Of a stretch of DNA of 64,000 nucleotides, positions 32,218 through 41,262 are shown piece by piece; position 1 is the stretch's first letter, and each line of letters opens with the position of its first letter. The DNA lies in the NCBI RefSeq assembly GCF_042680805.1, contig NZ_JBHUEM010000005.1, forward strand, positions 1-64,000, read 5' to 3'. Under the pieces are notes generated by a model. The model ran no database searches. It saw only the letters and a program-made list of their open reading frames with translations, and had not been told where the DNA came from. The translations under genes and the position numbers were made by a program. The stretch comes from Bacillus_CJ salitolerans (GTDB taxonomy: Bacteria; Bacillota; Bacilli; Bacillales; SA4).

Positions 32218-33198
32218 TTACTTAATAAAGACTCTAATAAATGGAGTGTTATAAGAGTTACTTTTATAGTCACCATTTAATAATAGTTGTTTTTCAGAAT
32301 ATTGAAGATCTATGGATGGAATTGATTCGAGTAAATGAATATATCCAGTTGAAAGTTCAAACATTTTTAATTGAGTATTACTAGGTACAATTTCAGCATA
32401 GGAATAGGCGTTCTTAAGTATCTTGTTCTTTGATTCTACAATATGAATATATCCATTTGATGTAGATTTATATTGTGAATTTTTATATTGTGGCGCTTCT
32501 CCAATAAAGTTTACTCTTGAGAAAATAGATTGATAATCGATAATCATACTATCACTTACTAATAACCCAAAAATGTCTGTAAATTGTTCTTTCGGTGGTT
32601 CAATCCACTCAAATGATGAGATAACTGCATATGTATCCGAAAAGTTAAGTCTACTAATTGAAGTTGATATTTCAAGCAGGCCAGAGTTGTTAAAATGTTG
32701 ACTATTTGAACAGACTAATCTACTTTCAATGCAATCATAATACAAACCTGGGTTTATTTTTTTGTTTAATTGTTCATTATACTCCTCTTCGGTCCCTTCT
32801 ACTAGCATTAACTCATTTTTAATTAATTGTAGTTTATATAATTCTCTTTTTGTGCCTAATAAAACACCTTGTTTATTAGAAAACAGATTATATTCTTGTA
32901 AAGTAAAATCCTTAATCTGTTGTTTAGTAAAACCAATGGAAATAAAATTTAATATGTCCTTGTTTAAAACAGTTTCATTTCCTAAATTGTTATCTTGGAA
33001 TGCAAGTGTAGTCTCTTCATTATATTTTTCTGCCATATGGTTAAATTCTTCGCTCGAAAACCCTTGAAAGTTTATTGATTTTATAGGTGTCTCATCGTGA
33101 ATAGGTATATCATTTTGGCAGCCTGATAAAATACAAATTCCAATTAATAATAATACATATAAAGTATCATACTTTAATCTAATTGATATAGATACCAT
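32218..33198 (-). CDS. lipoprotein, paralogue of the adjacent secreted protein
   Basis: A 326-aa protein. A basic start and hydrophobic segment lead to a lipobox (CILSGC, Cys at about residue 27), so it should be lipid-anchored on the outer face of the membrane. Residues about 44-150 resemble the adjacent secreted protein: GFSSEEF, ILNFISIGFTKQQIKDFTL and EEEYNEQL match GFSKEDI, ILQLANLGFTKKRIASFTL and KEAYEEYL. AAGGAGA is 7 bases from the ATG. One possibility is a secreted effector and its lipoprotein partner; no family is recognised. Confidence 0.6.
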   Translation of the reverse strand: MVSISIRLKYDTLYVLLLIGICILSGCQNDIPIHDETPIKSINFQGFSSEEFNHMAEKYNEETTLAFQDNNLGNETVLNKDILNFISIGFTKQQIKDFTLQEYNLFSNKQGVLLGTKRELYKLQLIKNELMLVEGTEEEYNEQLNKKINPGLYYDCIESRLVCSNSQHFNNSGLLEISTSISRLNFSDTYAVISSFEWIEPPKEQFTDIFGLLVSDSMIIDYQSIFSRVNFIGEAPQYKNSQYKSTSNGYIHIVESKNKILKNAYSYAEIVPSNTQLKMFELSTGYIHLLESIPSIDLQYSEKQLLLNGDYKSNSYNTPFIRVFIK

Positions 33199-33229
33199 AT
33201 TCTTTTCTCCTTAAATGGGAAAATGTAAT

Positions 33230-33258
33230 AGCTTAGAGAGTACTATTCTCTCTAAGCT
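33230..33258 (-). terminator. 11-bp perfect stem-loop
   Basis: AGCTTAGAGAG and CTCTCTAAGCT pair around a short loop between the two paralogous secreted-protein genes. On the minus strand the following ATTACATTTT is only weakly T-rich, so it may reduce rather than end transcription into the lipoprotein gene. Confidence 0.5.
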
Positions 33259-33271
33259 ATATATTATTATA

Positions 33272-34288
33272 CTATCTTGAAAAGGAAACAGCAGCATTAG
33301 GAGCTGTATTATCCTTTGTTGTATTATTGATGGCAAGTGCAACTGAATATGGGTAAGCAACTTCAAAACCGTATTCCCAAGATGTAGATACATGTGTATA
33401 ATTTCCATATGCTGAAGATGCAGTATCATAAGTATTTTGCCAATAAAAATCAGCAAAAGTATATCCAGAATCCGAATATGCTTGAGTCCAATTTCCATTA
33501 TACTGATACCATTCGGGGTGCATGTTAAATTTGTGATAATATCCTACTCCGTCACTCCTATCGGCTGCACCAAAATACGTGGTTTTTGATGTAGCATGAT
33601 TTCCGTAAGTATCTTTATAGTTAGTTTGGTAACTTCCAAATGTTGTAGAATACTCAACTATTACGTTTTCTTTATGACCTGTTCCAAATACATCTGTATG
33701 TCGATCTGTTGGCATGGTTAACCATTCAAAATCTGTTATAATAGAATATTTAGAAGAATGTGTTACAGATACTGTTAATAAAATCCAGCCTTCAGATGAG
33801 TTTTCCCCACTACACGTTGTATCAGGGTCACAAAGAGATGCACTAACCTCATTAACTTCTACTTGGTTAATTAAATATTCTTCGTATGCCTCTTTAGTAC
33901 TTTCTATATATTCTCCTGTTTCTCCATCAACTTTAACATAAGTAACACCAACATTTATTAATTCAGCATTTTTTCTGTCTTTTACATTTTCCCAATCAGT
34001 TAGGGTAAAGGAAGCAATTCTCTTCTTAGTAAACCCTAAGTTTGCAAGCTGTAAAATATCATTATTTTTTAGCTTTAATTTTGCAAAATCTTTATCTTTG
34101 AAGTGAATTTTACTATTTTCATGATGTTTTTCCTTAATTTCTTTAATATCTTCCTTACTAAATCCAAGTAATTCATACATTTCGCTTTTACTTAATTTCT
34201 TTTCTTCAGCAAATATTACTTGTCCAAATGACGAAAGAATTAATAGAGTAATAGTCAATACAGTTATTATTTTTTTTATCTTAAACAT
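33272..34288 (-). CDS. secreted protein, paralogue of the adjacent lipoprotein
   Basis: A 338-aa exported protein with a signal peptide (about residues 1-27, ending IFAEE). The N-terminal third is helical and shared with the lipoprotein at 32218. The C-terminal half is rich in Tyr/Thr/Asn/Gly (YHKFNMHPEWYQYNGNW) and looks like a beta domain unrelated to known enzymes. Two Cys (SLCDPDTTC) may form a disulfide. AAGGGGAA precedes the ATG. A toxin/bacteriocin or surface-adhesin role is possible but unsupported by a motif. Confidence 0.6.
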   Translation of the reverse strand: MFKIKKIITVLTITLLILSSFGQVIFAEEKKLSKSEMYELLGFSKEDIKEIKEKHHENSKIHFKDKDFAKLKLKNNDILQLANLGFTKKRIASFTLTDWENVKDRKNAELINVGVTYVKVDGETGEYIESTKEAYEEYLINQVEVNEVSASLCDPDTTCSGENSSEGWILLTVSVTHSSKYSIITDFEWLTMPTDRHTDVFGTGHKENVIVEYSTTFGSYQTNYKDTYGNHATSKTTYFGAADRSDGVGYYHKFNMHPEWYQYNGNWTQAYSDSGYTFADFYWQNTYDTASSAYGNYTHVSTSWEYGFEVAYPYSVALAINNTTKDNTAPNAAVSFSR

Positions 34289-34693
34289 TTAATTTCCCCT
34301 TCTCAATTGTTATTAAATTTACATGTAAAAAAGTCTGAGTACTCTTAATAACAATATCACACAGCAGTGATTTCTAATATTGGGAAAATTTCTGCTCTAT
34401 TTTCAAGCCTCCGCATTAAAAAATATTGATTATCTTTAAATACTATCTAGAAATTAATACAGTCAAAAACAATCAAATCATATAAAAAATTTTTAAAAGC
34501 ACTTTGATTTCGCGTTATTTTAATAATTACCACATTATCACCATGTTTTTTTAGAGCGGGATTATACAGCAATATAAATATTTTAAATTTTCCCAACATC
34601 TTGGTTACTTTAATATAGATTCAAAAAGATAGGAGATTTCTTTTTGATGCATTTTCGAGGCAATTATTAAACCTCACTTTTGGTGGAGTAAGT
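34289..34693. other. AT-rich intergenic region
   Basis: No gene with a ribosome binding site is seen. It must hold the promoter of the secreted-protein pair on the minus strand. A short GAGG/CCTC stem around 34659-34677 is the only structure noted. Confidence 0.4.
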
Positions 34694-34930
34694 TTACTCG
34701 CTTCCCCAACCTATTTTTTCATCTAAGTCATAATAAACGGTTTTAATATCATCGTCATTTACCCATACATTTACTGCTATACGTGACGTACATCTTTTTC
34801 CTTCGCTATATCTAACTGATTCTATACTATCAACTATAAAATGAGTATTTTCGCAATTAACAGCATCTTGTTCATTTTGATAACCTTTATTACATTTATC
34901 GCAAAACCAAGTAGTTATGGATTTAGGCAT
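34694..34930 (-). CDS. small zinc-finger protein
   Basis: A 78-aa protein with CDKC at residues 10-13 and a second set CENTH around 26-30, a C2CH-type finger similar to a degenerate C2H2 (WFCDKCNKGYQNEQDAVNCENTH). The C-terminus is acidic and beta-rich. AAGGAAG is 7 bases from the ATG. Probably nucleic acid- or protein-binding; function unknown. Confidence 0.55.
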   Translation of the reverse strand: MPKSITTWFCDKCNKGYQNEQDAVNCENTHFIVDSIESVRYSEGKRCTSRIAVNVWVNDDDIKTVYYDLDEKIGWGSE

Positions 34931-34984
34931 GTTAAATCTTCCTTTCGAAAAGCGACGTATATTCTAACCCTGTTCCTACTTTTT

Positions 34985-35388
34985 TTAATGCATGTTCCCC
35001 ACTGCTATATAGTGCCTTATTCTCCATTGACCGCCAAATTTCATTTCATAATGAAGAATCATCTCTTTTTGGTCGTAAAAGATACCCTCACAACTGTCAT
35101 AAAATCTATTGATATAATGGAGGATGAAATGACCATTTTTTCGTCCTTTACGCTCTATTCGCACAAGAGCAATTAAAGGTAATTGATATGCTTTTCGATT
35201 ATCCACAAACTTTATATCGCTTGTTTCATAATTATATGATTTAAGAATCTTCCTAACATCATCCAACGTTGAAGTCGAATTATGTCCATACTTCTCTACA
35301 ATTTCCGTTAATGACCTCTTCGTTATCATTGCCACACAACATTGACCACAACATTTTTCATTAGGATTTTGCTCAATTAAATCTTCAT
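34985..35388 (-). pseudogene. C39-like cysteine peptidase, frameshifted at its N-terminus
   Basis: The open frame from 35335 encodes 116 residues, but the frame extends upstream through EKCCGQCCVAMITK, which matches the catalytic Cys region of C39 peptidases (CGxxCxAMI). The well-placed AAAGGGTG ribosome binding site belongs to an ATG at 35388 in a frame that is one base off: a single missing base near 35381 (AAGGAT read as AAGAT) joins them. The His-containing strand (NGHFILHYINRFYD) is present. The intact protein would be about 134 aa without a transporter domain, perhaps processing a peptide. Confidence 0.5.
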
Positions 35389-35435
35389 TAAATCACCCTT
35401 TTTATTACTACGCTTTTTAGGTCTCCCCCGATACA

Positions 35436-35828
35436 TTAGCTTTTTTCATCGCGCCTCTTTACCTTTTCTATTATCTTATCAATTTTCTTTTTATTGATAT
35501 AAACACCAACTGGCGTCATAGCTTTCGTAATCCTCCATTGAAGAAACTCAATTTCTTCTTTTTCTTCATCTGTCAGTAAATCACGGACTGTCGCACTCTC
35601 ATTTGTGTCTTGAGGGTTATTAGATTCCATTGATTTCTTTTTCATTGATAGGATAGAAGGGTTTTCTTTATAATATCGAGCTTTCGCCGTAGCAATAATA
35701 CGCCCCATTTCTTCGTAACAAGAATAAGTTGCTTTTTCGTCCTCTATATCCACTTCAAGAAGTGCATTTTGATAAAATTTCACAAGTTCGAGTTCATGTG
35801 TATGTAATATCTCTTTTAATGTTGGCAT
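35436..35828 (-). CDS. hypothetical protein
   Basis: A 130-aa charged helical protein (coiled-coil-like) with no recognised family. Its C-terminal segment (LQWRITKAMTPVGVYINKKK...) resembles that of the 62-aa protein at 39348 (LQRKIILSKSPFAIIGHKKKIKK), so the two may share a small domain. Its ATG overlaps the stop of the preceding HTH gene (TAATG), so the two are translationally coupled. Confidence 0.55.
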   Translation of the reverse strand: MPTLKEILHTHELELVKFYQNALLEVDIEDEKATYSCYEEMGRIIATAKARYYKENPSILSMKKKSMESNNPQDTNESATVRDLLTDEEKEEIEFLQWRITKAMTPVGVYINKKKIDKIIEKVKRRDEKS

Positions 35829-36067
35829 TATTCCACCCCTTTCTCCTTCCCATAAACATCATCTAATGCCTGTTTTGTTAGGATCCACACTCTACCTTCC
35901 TTTTTAACGAACCCTTTCTTGATATGCTCGTCGAACTTCCCATATCGGACGAGATCATCTTTCAAGGTACTATAAGGAATTCCTCTCTTCGTAGAAGCTG
36001 TACTTGCTGTATAGATATCTGAAAGCTTAAAGCGTTCTTCCAATGTTAGTTGCTCCTTTATATTCAT
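35828..36067 (-). CDS. HTH-type small DNA-binding protein
   Basis: A 79-aa protein with a helix-turn-helix-like layout: ERFKLSDIYTAST, RGIPYSTLKDDLVR (likely recognition helix) and KGFVKKEGRVWILTKQAL. Similar short proteins occur on Gram-positive plasmids and Tn-like elements as regulators. It is coupled to the downstream 130-aa gene. No target can be assigned. Confidence 0.55.
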   Translation of the reverse strand: MNIKEQLTLEERFKLSDIYTASTASTKRGIPYSTLKDDLVRYGKFDEHIKKGFVKKEGRVWILTKQALDDVYGKEKGVE

Positions 36068-36090
36068 TTAAAGACTTCATGTTATTCAAA

Positions 36091-36654
36091 TCACCTTTTT
36101 AGTTCTTCTTCAAATATTTGAGATACATTGGAATCCTTCTTGAATTTCATATATTCATTATCAATGATATTTGAAGGCATTTCACTTCCTCTTCTAAATA
36201 TGGAAAGGAATTTATTAATCAACTTTTTACTTTCTCTTTCTATCTCTGATTTTTCATGACATGCGTTGCAAATAACTCTATAATCACTTGGATGACATTC
36301 TAACATTACATACATAGAGGGAATATTTAAGTGTTTTGCTATGCATGTTCTATGTTGACCATCTGTGAATTCGTAATGACCGCAATCCCTTTTATGCGTT
36401 CTAATGGAATAGAGGTCCTCCTGGTAACTTTTACTGTTAAAATAGTCTTGATTAAGTAATTTATCAGCAAAGTCACGGCAATACATTACGCTGCTTTCTC
36501 CAAACTTCTTTTCTTCTTTATGTATCATTTCAGCCTTTTCTTTACTCATATATAATGAACAAACACCTTTTCTTAATTCATAACAATCATATCCATCCAT
36601 TCGGTAACAAAACGAACAATTTGTTGGATCTATATTTATTAATTTGTAACCCAA
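36091..36654 (-). CDS. ParB/sulfiredoxin-like domain protein
   Basis: A 187-aa protein. An N-terminal Cys cluster (CSFC, CYEL, CSLY) is followed by a central segment with DGQHRTCIAKHL, the ParB-type GxHR nuclease/NTPase signature, then CNACHEK, another metal-like pair. The domain occurs both in partition proteins and in DNA-modification proteins. TTG start at 36654 with AGGAGG 8 bases upstream. There is no adjacent ParA, so a partition role is not supported. Confidence 0.55.
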   Translation of the reverse strand: MGYKLINIDPTNCSFCYRMDGYDCYELRKGVCSLYMSKEKAEMIHKEEKKFGESSVMYCRDFADKLLNQDYFNSKSYQEDLYSIRTHKRDCGHYEFTDGQHRTCIAKHLNIPSMYVMLECHPSDYRVICNACHEKSEIERESKKLINKFLSIFRRGSEMPSNIIDNEYMKFKKDSNVSQIFEEELKR

Positions 36655-36723
36655 TTATTAATCCTCCTAGGTGGTAGTAGTATGATAGTATTATTATACG
36701 TCCATATAGACGTATTTGTAAAC

Positions 36724-36760
36724 AAAAACACACCCATTTTTTTGAAAAATTAGGTGTGTT
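36724..36760 (-). terminator. intrinsic terminator of the helicase operon
   Basis: On the minus strand AACACACCTAATTTTT pairs with AAAAAAATGGGTGTGTT and T-rich sequence follows. It lies just after the helicase stop codon. Confidence 0.8.
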
Positions 36761-36767
36761 GGATTTA

Positions 36768-37921
36768 TCATATTGCCAAAATAAGAGAAGTACGAGCTCT
36801 TGTAATCGCTGTGTAGAGCCATTTATGATGTTCTTGAGAATTCAAGACTTCATTTAAGACTAATACTTTATCCCAGCTAGAGCCTTGACTCTTATGTACG
36901 GTTAGACAATGGGCCAAGTCAATTACATTGTACAAACCGTATTCTTCTTTTTCTAGTTTTACTTCTTTTCCTTTAAATTGTTCTTTTATGACTAATAAAT
37001 CATTAAAACAATCAAACTCATTCTCTGAAAAGTCAGGTTGTATTTCAAGCATAAAACAATCGCGTGTTACCTTTTCGTTTTTACCTGCATCTTTTACGAT
37101 GTTTTTTACATAACCTGTCAGTCCATTTACTAAACTTACTCCAGCAGCTTGCTTACTCCAATCATTTTTTAAACAGATCATCTTCTCGCCTACTTCGGGT
37201 AATTCAGACTTATAGCCTAATCGATATCGTATGTCCTGATTATATTGATTTCTAGTTCGATTATAGCCACATAAGACTTGTTCTGCTCTTTGTGCGATAT
37301 CAAGCATTTTAGAAGTAGGTAGTTCTTTCTTAGGTAATACTAATGCGTGCTTTCCGTATTTACCTGGTTCAATCCGTTTTCTTTCTCTTGCTAAGAAAGA
37401 AAGATGAATAATTGGATTACCTTCCGCCTGTCTATGAATTTGTGTCAATTGAAAGTCGGGGTTATCTAAGAGTCCGGTAGGCTCTCCAACAGGTGGAAGC
37501 TGTCCGTTATCACCGATAAATAGAATTTTTATATTCTCAAACGATAACAAGTGCCTTAGAATATCTTTACTGACCATACTTGCTTCGTCTACCACGATCA
37601 ATTTAAGGTACTTTAAAGCCTTTGGGTCCTTGAGTTTGAAACCATCTTCGTCAAGATCATAAATCAGCTTATGATCGTAGAACACTCGTAGTCAGGTACA
37701 CTTCTCTGAAGCACAAGTGCTGCTTTTCCAGTGAATGATACAAAAGCTACTTGATATTTAGGGAGTTTAAGCTCCTCAATAATATGTTTCGTCAAGAATG
37801 TCTTACCTGTTCCTGCAAAGCCAACCATGGTCACATAATGTTTGCTCTCTTTTGTAAACCATTTCTTTATCCCCTCAACAGCATGAGCCTGTTCTTTTGT
37901 TAAGTCTAGAGTCGTTTTCAT
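36768..37921 (-). pseudogene. SF1 helicase (RecD2/Dda-like), frameshifted
   Basis: The first part (37921 to 37664, ATG) holds Walker A GFAGTGKT and a motif Ia strand (VAFVSFTGKAA), then stops. The second part (from 37685) holds DEASM (motif II), GDNGQLPPVGEP (motif III), HR (motif IV region), then AHCLTVHKSQGSSWDKV and TAITRARTSL (motifs V/VI). The frames join if one C is restored near 37679 (ATCCAT read as ATCAT). Without it the ATPase is split into two useless polypeptides. The restored protein has about 384 aa, the size of phage-type 5'-3' helicases. Confidence 0.8.
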
Positions 37922-37983
37922 GACCGATTCCTCCCATAGATTAAGAACGAGACAAGCATTTTCTACCCATCACGTTCTTTTCA

Positions 37984-38217
37984 TTATTTATTTTGCTTCT
38001 CGTTTACAGCAATCTCATTAAAGATTTGTTCTACTCTTTTCGTATCTACTTCAGGAGTACGATTACTAGTAAAGACAAACTTTGTTTCTCCTTCGACCGT
38101 TTGTGTCTCGCTCTCATGTAAACCTTCAACATCAGCGTCCACAACGCGAACCTCTAACTCGCCATCTGAAATAATGTCATGAATGACTCCGCCTTCCATA
38201 AATAAAACTACTTTCAT
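37984..38217 (-). CDS. hypothetical protein
   Basis: A 77-aa acidic protein with a GGVIHDIISDGELEVRVVDAD strand pattern. GGGAGAGG precedes the ATG. It lies directly upstream of the helicase gene and downstream of a 251-aa gene in the same orientation. No family recognised. Confidence 0.5.
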   Translation of the reverse strand: MKVVLFMEGGVIHDIISDGELEVRVVDADVEGLHESETQTVEGETKFVFTSNRTPEVDTKRVEQIFNEIAVNEKQNK

Positions 38218-38254
38218 GCATTCCCTCTCCCATTGTTTATTCCAAAACGCTGAA

Positions 38255-39010
38255 TTACCCTAAAAGAAATAAGAAGTAATCTCCTTTAATATGTTGTCCA
38301 TTTAGACTTGGTGAGAAGATTTCACCATATCGATTATTCTCTTTGTAAGATTCTTGTAGATTCTTTACAAACTGCTCTTTTCCAATAGTTTGAGCAATCA
38401 TAGAATGAAACGCTTCGTCTGTATCACATATTCCATTCATATCATTTTGCAAGTCAATATGAAGGTGTTTGGATAAGTCCTCTAAGGTAAGACCAGTTAA
38501 TTGCAAGAGATACGAAATTTGAAATTGCCAGCCCATTCCACTCTGGAACAGATCTCCATATAGCCATTCATAGGCAATTTGGTCAATTTCATCTTTATGA
38601 AATATCAACCATTCTTCTTCATAACCAATTCTATTTTCCTTGTTAACAGAAAATCGGTTATCTGCCTTAACATTTATGCTGTTCACATGTAGTTGTAGGT
38701 GGTGAGCTAATACCTCTTGTTTTGAATGTATCAGTACATTTTGTCTCTCTTGATTCTCAAGTATCTTTAAAATTGCTTCTTCTTCATCACCGGATAAATC
38801 TATCCATTTATCATTGTTTTCATTGTATTCCTCAAGGGTCTTAATTGGTTCGTTCGTGACTACCGTCGCATAGTGATTCACTGTAACATGCTTTTCCAGT
38901 GTGAAATATTTACCACATTCACTATGTCGGATATTGTAGTAGTAATAACCCTCTTGTCTTTCTGCTTGACGGATCCTTTTACCCGTTACATAAACATATC
39001 TCTCATTCAT
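38255..39010 (-). CDS. hypothetical protein
   Basis: A 251-aa soluble protein, mostly helical in the second half (LLQLTGLTLEDLSKHLH). It does not match a family I know. It overlaps the preceding gene by 8 bases, indicating coupling, and belongs to the run that starts behind leader RNA copy C, although a strong terminator lies inside that run (39311-39343). Confidence 0.5.
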   Translation of the reverse strand: MNERYVYVTGKRIRQAERQEGYYYYNIRHSECGKYFTLEKHVTVNHYATVVTNEPIKTLEEYNENNDKWIDLSGDEEEAILKILENQERQNVLIHSKQEVLAHHLQLHVNSINVKADNRFSVNKENRIGYEEEWLIFHKDEIDQIAYEWLYGDLFQSGMGWQFQISYLLQLTGLTLEDLSKHLHIDLQNDMNGICDTDEAFHSMIAQTIGKEQFVKNLQESYKENNRYGEIFSPSLNGQHIKGDYFLFLLG

Positions 39011-39278
39011 TTTCTGTTCTCTCCTTTATTCGTTCAATTAGGTGAGCTTGGCTGCGTTCCTGGATTCCATCTAAATACACGCCTTTAGGATTGCCTGCCC
39101 ATTTTAAGCCTCTGCCTCTGTTTATTACTTTCGTACTTGTGCTTTTGGTTTTTTGCTCAACTCTAAACTTCATACCCTGATATTCAATCGTCATCCGTTT
39201 AAAGTCATCACTCACTCTTATGATCTCTGCACCGTCTGTTTCCTCGATCCATTTTCTAACTTTTGTTAAATATGGCAT
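39003..39278 (-). CDS. hypothetical basic protein
   Basis: A 91-aa basic protein (many Lys/Arg) starting at the ATG 7 bases after GGGAGG (39278), rather than 15 bases earlier. It begins with a helix and continues with beta strands (IRVSDDFKRMTIEYQGMKFRVEQ). It is the first gene after a terminator, and the 251-aa gene overlaps its end. No family recognised. Confidence 0.5.
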   Translation of the reverse strand: MPYLTKVRKWIEETDGAEIIRVSDDFKRMTIEYQGMKFRVEQKTKSTSTKVINRGRGLKWAGNPKGVYLDGIQERSQAHLIERIKERTENE

Positions 39279-39305
39279 TAGGGATCCTCCCAACTCTTCT
39301 TTGAA

Positions 39306-39343
39306 ATAAAAACAGTTAGCAGGTGATTCCCTGCTAACTGTCC
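39306..39343 (-). terminator. strong intrinsic terminator
   Basis: On the minus strand ACAGTTAGCAGG pairs perfectly with CCTGCTAACTGT and TTTTATTTC follows. It ends the two-gene unit behind leader RNA copy C. Confidence 0.85.
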
Positions 39344-39347
39344 TATT

Positions 39348-39536
39348 TTAATTTGCTTCTCTTAACGTACTAAAGTAACGTTCTTTTGCTTGGTTTACCA
39401 TCTTCTTTATTTTTTTCTTATGCCCTATAATGGCAAAGGGTGACTTAGAAAGAATGATCTTTCTTTGTAGTTGACGCACCAACAAACTCTCCTCTTCTGT
39501 CATAACATCAAAGACTGTTACAAGATTTCCTCTCAC
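39348..39536 (-). CDS. hypothetical small protein
   Basis: A 62-aa protein, GTG start behind GGGAGG (8 bases). It is charged and helical (FDVMTEEESLLVRQLQRKI) with a basic SKSPFAIIGHKKKIKKMVNQ segment. The same type of segment closes the 130-aa protein at 35436, so a shared small domain is likely. It is the second gene behind leader copy C. Confidence 0.5.
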   Translation of the reverse strand: MRGNLVTVFDVMTEEESLLVRQLQRKIILSKSPFAIIGHKKKIKKMVNQAKERYFSTLREAN

Positions 39537-39589
39537 AATAATTACCTCCCAATTAAAATGTTTTTTGGATTTATGTAGAAGAGACGGTA

Positions 39590-39982
39590 TTAACCAGTCT
39601 CCTCTTTGTTACCCTGTGCGCCCTCATCTTTCTTAGGTAGTTCCTCATCTAACATAGTTCTGGTCTCCTGAAGGGCATTGACCTTCAAATGAGAAGCGGC
39701 ATCTTCTAATTTCTTAAATACGGTATCCTTTCCAAATGCTGCAACTGTAGATAAAAATATAAGACGAAGCCAACCTGCTGTATCAGAAACACTTGGGTCA
39801 ACAATAGCAATTACAACCATTGCTGAAAGCGCACAGCCCATACAATCACCGAGAAAGCCTAAATCCCAACCTGTTTTAAGGTTTCTTGGTTTTTTCAACT
39901 TTCCGCCATTTTTCCGAGAGCTATCATAAACTCCCACGACACTTGCGATAACCATTCCGACTATCACTTTTGTTAAAAACAT
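39590..39982 (-). CDS. DUF4257-like membrane protein
   Basis: A 130-aa protein with three hydrophobic segments (about residues 3-18, 48-64, 68-88), a LKKPRNLKTG loop and a charged C-terminal tail. The pattern KPR..K...LGFLG..., SDP.... and a long final tail resembles DUF4257 membrane proteins of Bacillus. Function unknown; a holin-like or small-channel role has been guessed for similar proteins. AGGAGG lies about 10 bases from the ATG. It is the first gene behind leader RNA copy C. Confidence 0.5.
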   Translation of the reverse strand: MFLTKVIVGMVIASVVGVYDSSRKNGGKLKKPRNLKTGWDLGFLGDCMGCALSAMVVIAIVDPSVSDTAGWLRLIFLSTVAAFGKDTVFKKLEDAASHLKVNALQETRTMLDEELPKKDEGAQGNKEETG

Positions 39983-40026
39983 ACGGCCTTCACCTCCTGT
40001 TTGAATGCTTTCTTTTTTTGGACAAC

Positions 40027-40209
40027 AAAAAAAGCGTTCCAGGAATGAACTTTGCTAAACACATTGAAAAAAGTGTTTGTTAGTTCGTTCCATAGAACGC
40101 TTATGTTTGTTAATGAACCCGCTACCCTCATAAAATAAAGGATGCATAGAAAAAAGAAAGTAAAAAAACTATTACTCTTATTATACGTCTTTGTCTTTTA
40201 GACTGGCAA
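40027..40209 (-). ncRNA. conserved leader RNA, copy C, with promoter and terminator
   Basis: The promoter is the best of the four: TTGCCA (40204-40209), 18 bases, TATAAT (40180-40185). The RNA has TTTTTTTCTATGC, a stem CCTTTAT/ATGAGGG, the joiner AGCGGGTTCAT, AAACAT, the hairpin GTTC-TATG-GAAC and a terminator in which AAGCGTTC pairs with GAACGCTT before T7 (40027-40033). The terminator uses the same bases as the hairpin, so the folds compete. It precedes the DUF4257-like gene. Confidence 0.65.
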
Positions 40210-40236
40210 TATATGACTGGGAGAATTTTAAGAGGT

Positions 40237-40830
40237 TTATTCTTCTAAGTATTGGAGAAACTTTTTCATTCCGTCTTGAACATCGCCTTTTAAGTAGTTG
40301 TACATGAAATCAAGGAATACAACTTCAAGTAAAGTTTCAACCGTATATTCATGTCGCTTATAGCGTGATAAGTTTCGTAAAAGCACTTCAGTACGTAAAA
40401 CAAGAGGACGAGGGATATAAACCGTTATCATATGGTGCTTATCGCTTCTTTTCCTTGTATCGTGTTGATTTTTTTTAGATTCTACATGCTGCATCGCATC
40501 AGCAATTCTTCTAAAAATGTCGTCCCACCGATTATCCAGGTGCCGGATGTCTAAAATGAAATCTTGAAAGATGAAGAAAATAAGGTCCGCATGTGATACC
40601 TTGCCTAGATCATACTCACTGATCTCACTAACATCTTCAATGAGTATCTTCACATCCATGTATATATGAGTTGGTACTTTTACTACAAATTCTAGCTCCT
40701 TCTTTAACTCAAAGGACTCCAGCAATCGAGAAATGAAGCCTTGTTTAACCGTAGTTTGTTCTGCTAGCAGTTGATATTCTTCTGCTATTAAGTTATAACG
40801 ACTGAATGGCTGCCTCGAAACTCCGGCCAC
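40237..40830 (-). CDS. hypothetical protein
   Basis: A 197-aa protein, GTG start with GGAGG 9 bases upstream, overlapping the preceding gene by 38 bases. Many short helices; a duplicated pattern (VKVPTHIYMDVKILIED and VYIPRPLVLRTEVLL) suggests two copies of one small helical domain, also related to the end of the next gene (VKIPQSIYQDLLVL). I read this as ribbon-helix-helix-like units. Possibly a plasmid partition or copy regulator, but unproven. Confidence 0.5.
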   Translation of the reverse strand: MAGVSRQPFSRYNLIAEEYQLLAEQTTVKQGFISRLLESFELKKELEFVVKVPTHIYMDVKILIEDVSEISEYDLGKVSHADLIFFIFQDFILDIRHLDNRWDDIFRRIADAMQHVESKKNQHDTRKRSDKHHMITVYIPRPLVLRTEVLLRNLSRYKRHEYTVETLLEVVFLDFMYNYLKGDVQDGMKKFLQYLEE

Positions 40831-41239
40831 TGTGCAATTCCTCCCATTCTAATTCTCTAATTAAGATCCTATGAACAGTACGACGAACAAATTTTTCTCC
40901 CCACTTTTCCTTTAAGACTAATAAGTCTTGGTATATACTTTGGGGAATTTTCACACTCACGAATAGTTCACTCTGTTCAGGGTAGACAATCTCAGGATAT
41001 AGATCACCATCATAATTCTCGATTACTCCTACAACAAGCATCGTAGCATAATCAGTTGGGTACATATTGCGGTCCGTTGCAAGTAAAGAGGTTAATAGCT
41101 TGTGTTGCTTAGAGACTTTTACTTTTATATGTTTAAGCTTATCCCTCCTTATTTTTCGCTCCTTTGGGATTTTAGTTGATTTCCTTTGTTGTGTAGCTGA
41201 AAAACGAGGATTTAAGCTGTTTTTCCGTGATAGTACCAT
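40793..41239 (-). CDS. hypothetical protein, RHH-like C-terminus
   Basis: A 148-aa protein with a very basic N-terminus (about residues 1-45) and a C-terminal VSVKIPQSIYQDLLVLKEKWGEK element resembling ribbon-helix-helix strands followed by helices. The same element occurs twice in the next protein. It lies in a three-gene run with an RHH-like gene just upstream (gap of 23 bases). The ribosome binding site is weak (GGATGTGAG). Likely DNA-binding; function unknown. Confidence 0.5.
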   Translation of the reverse strand: MVLSRKNSLNPRFSATQQRKSTKIPKERKIRRDKLKHIKVKVSKQHKLLTSLLATDRNMYPTDYATMLVVGVIENYDGDLYPEIVYPEQSELFVSVKIPQSIYQDLLVLKEKWGEKFVRRTVHRILIRELEWEELHSGRSFEAAIQSL

Positions 41240-41262
41240 TATTTATCTCACATCCATTCCAG

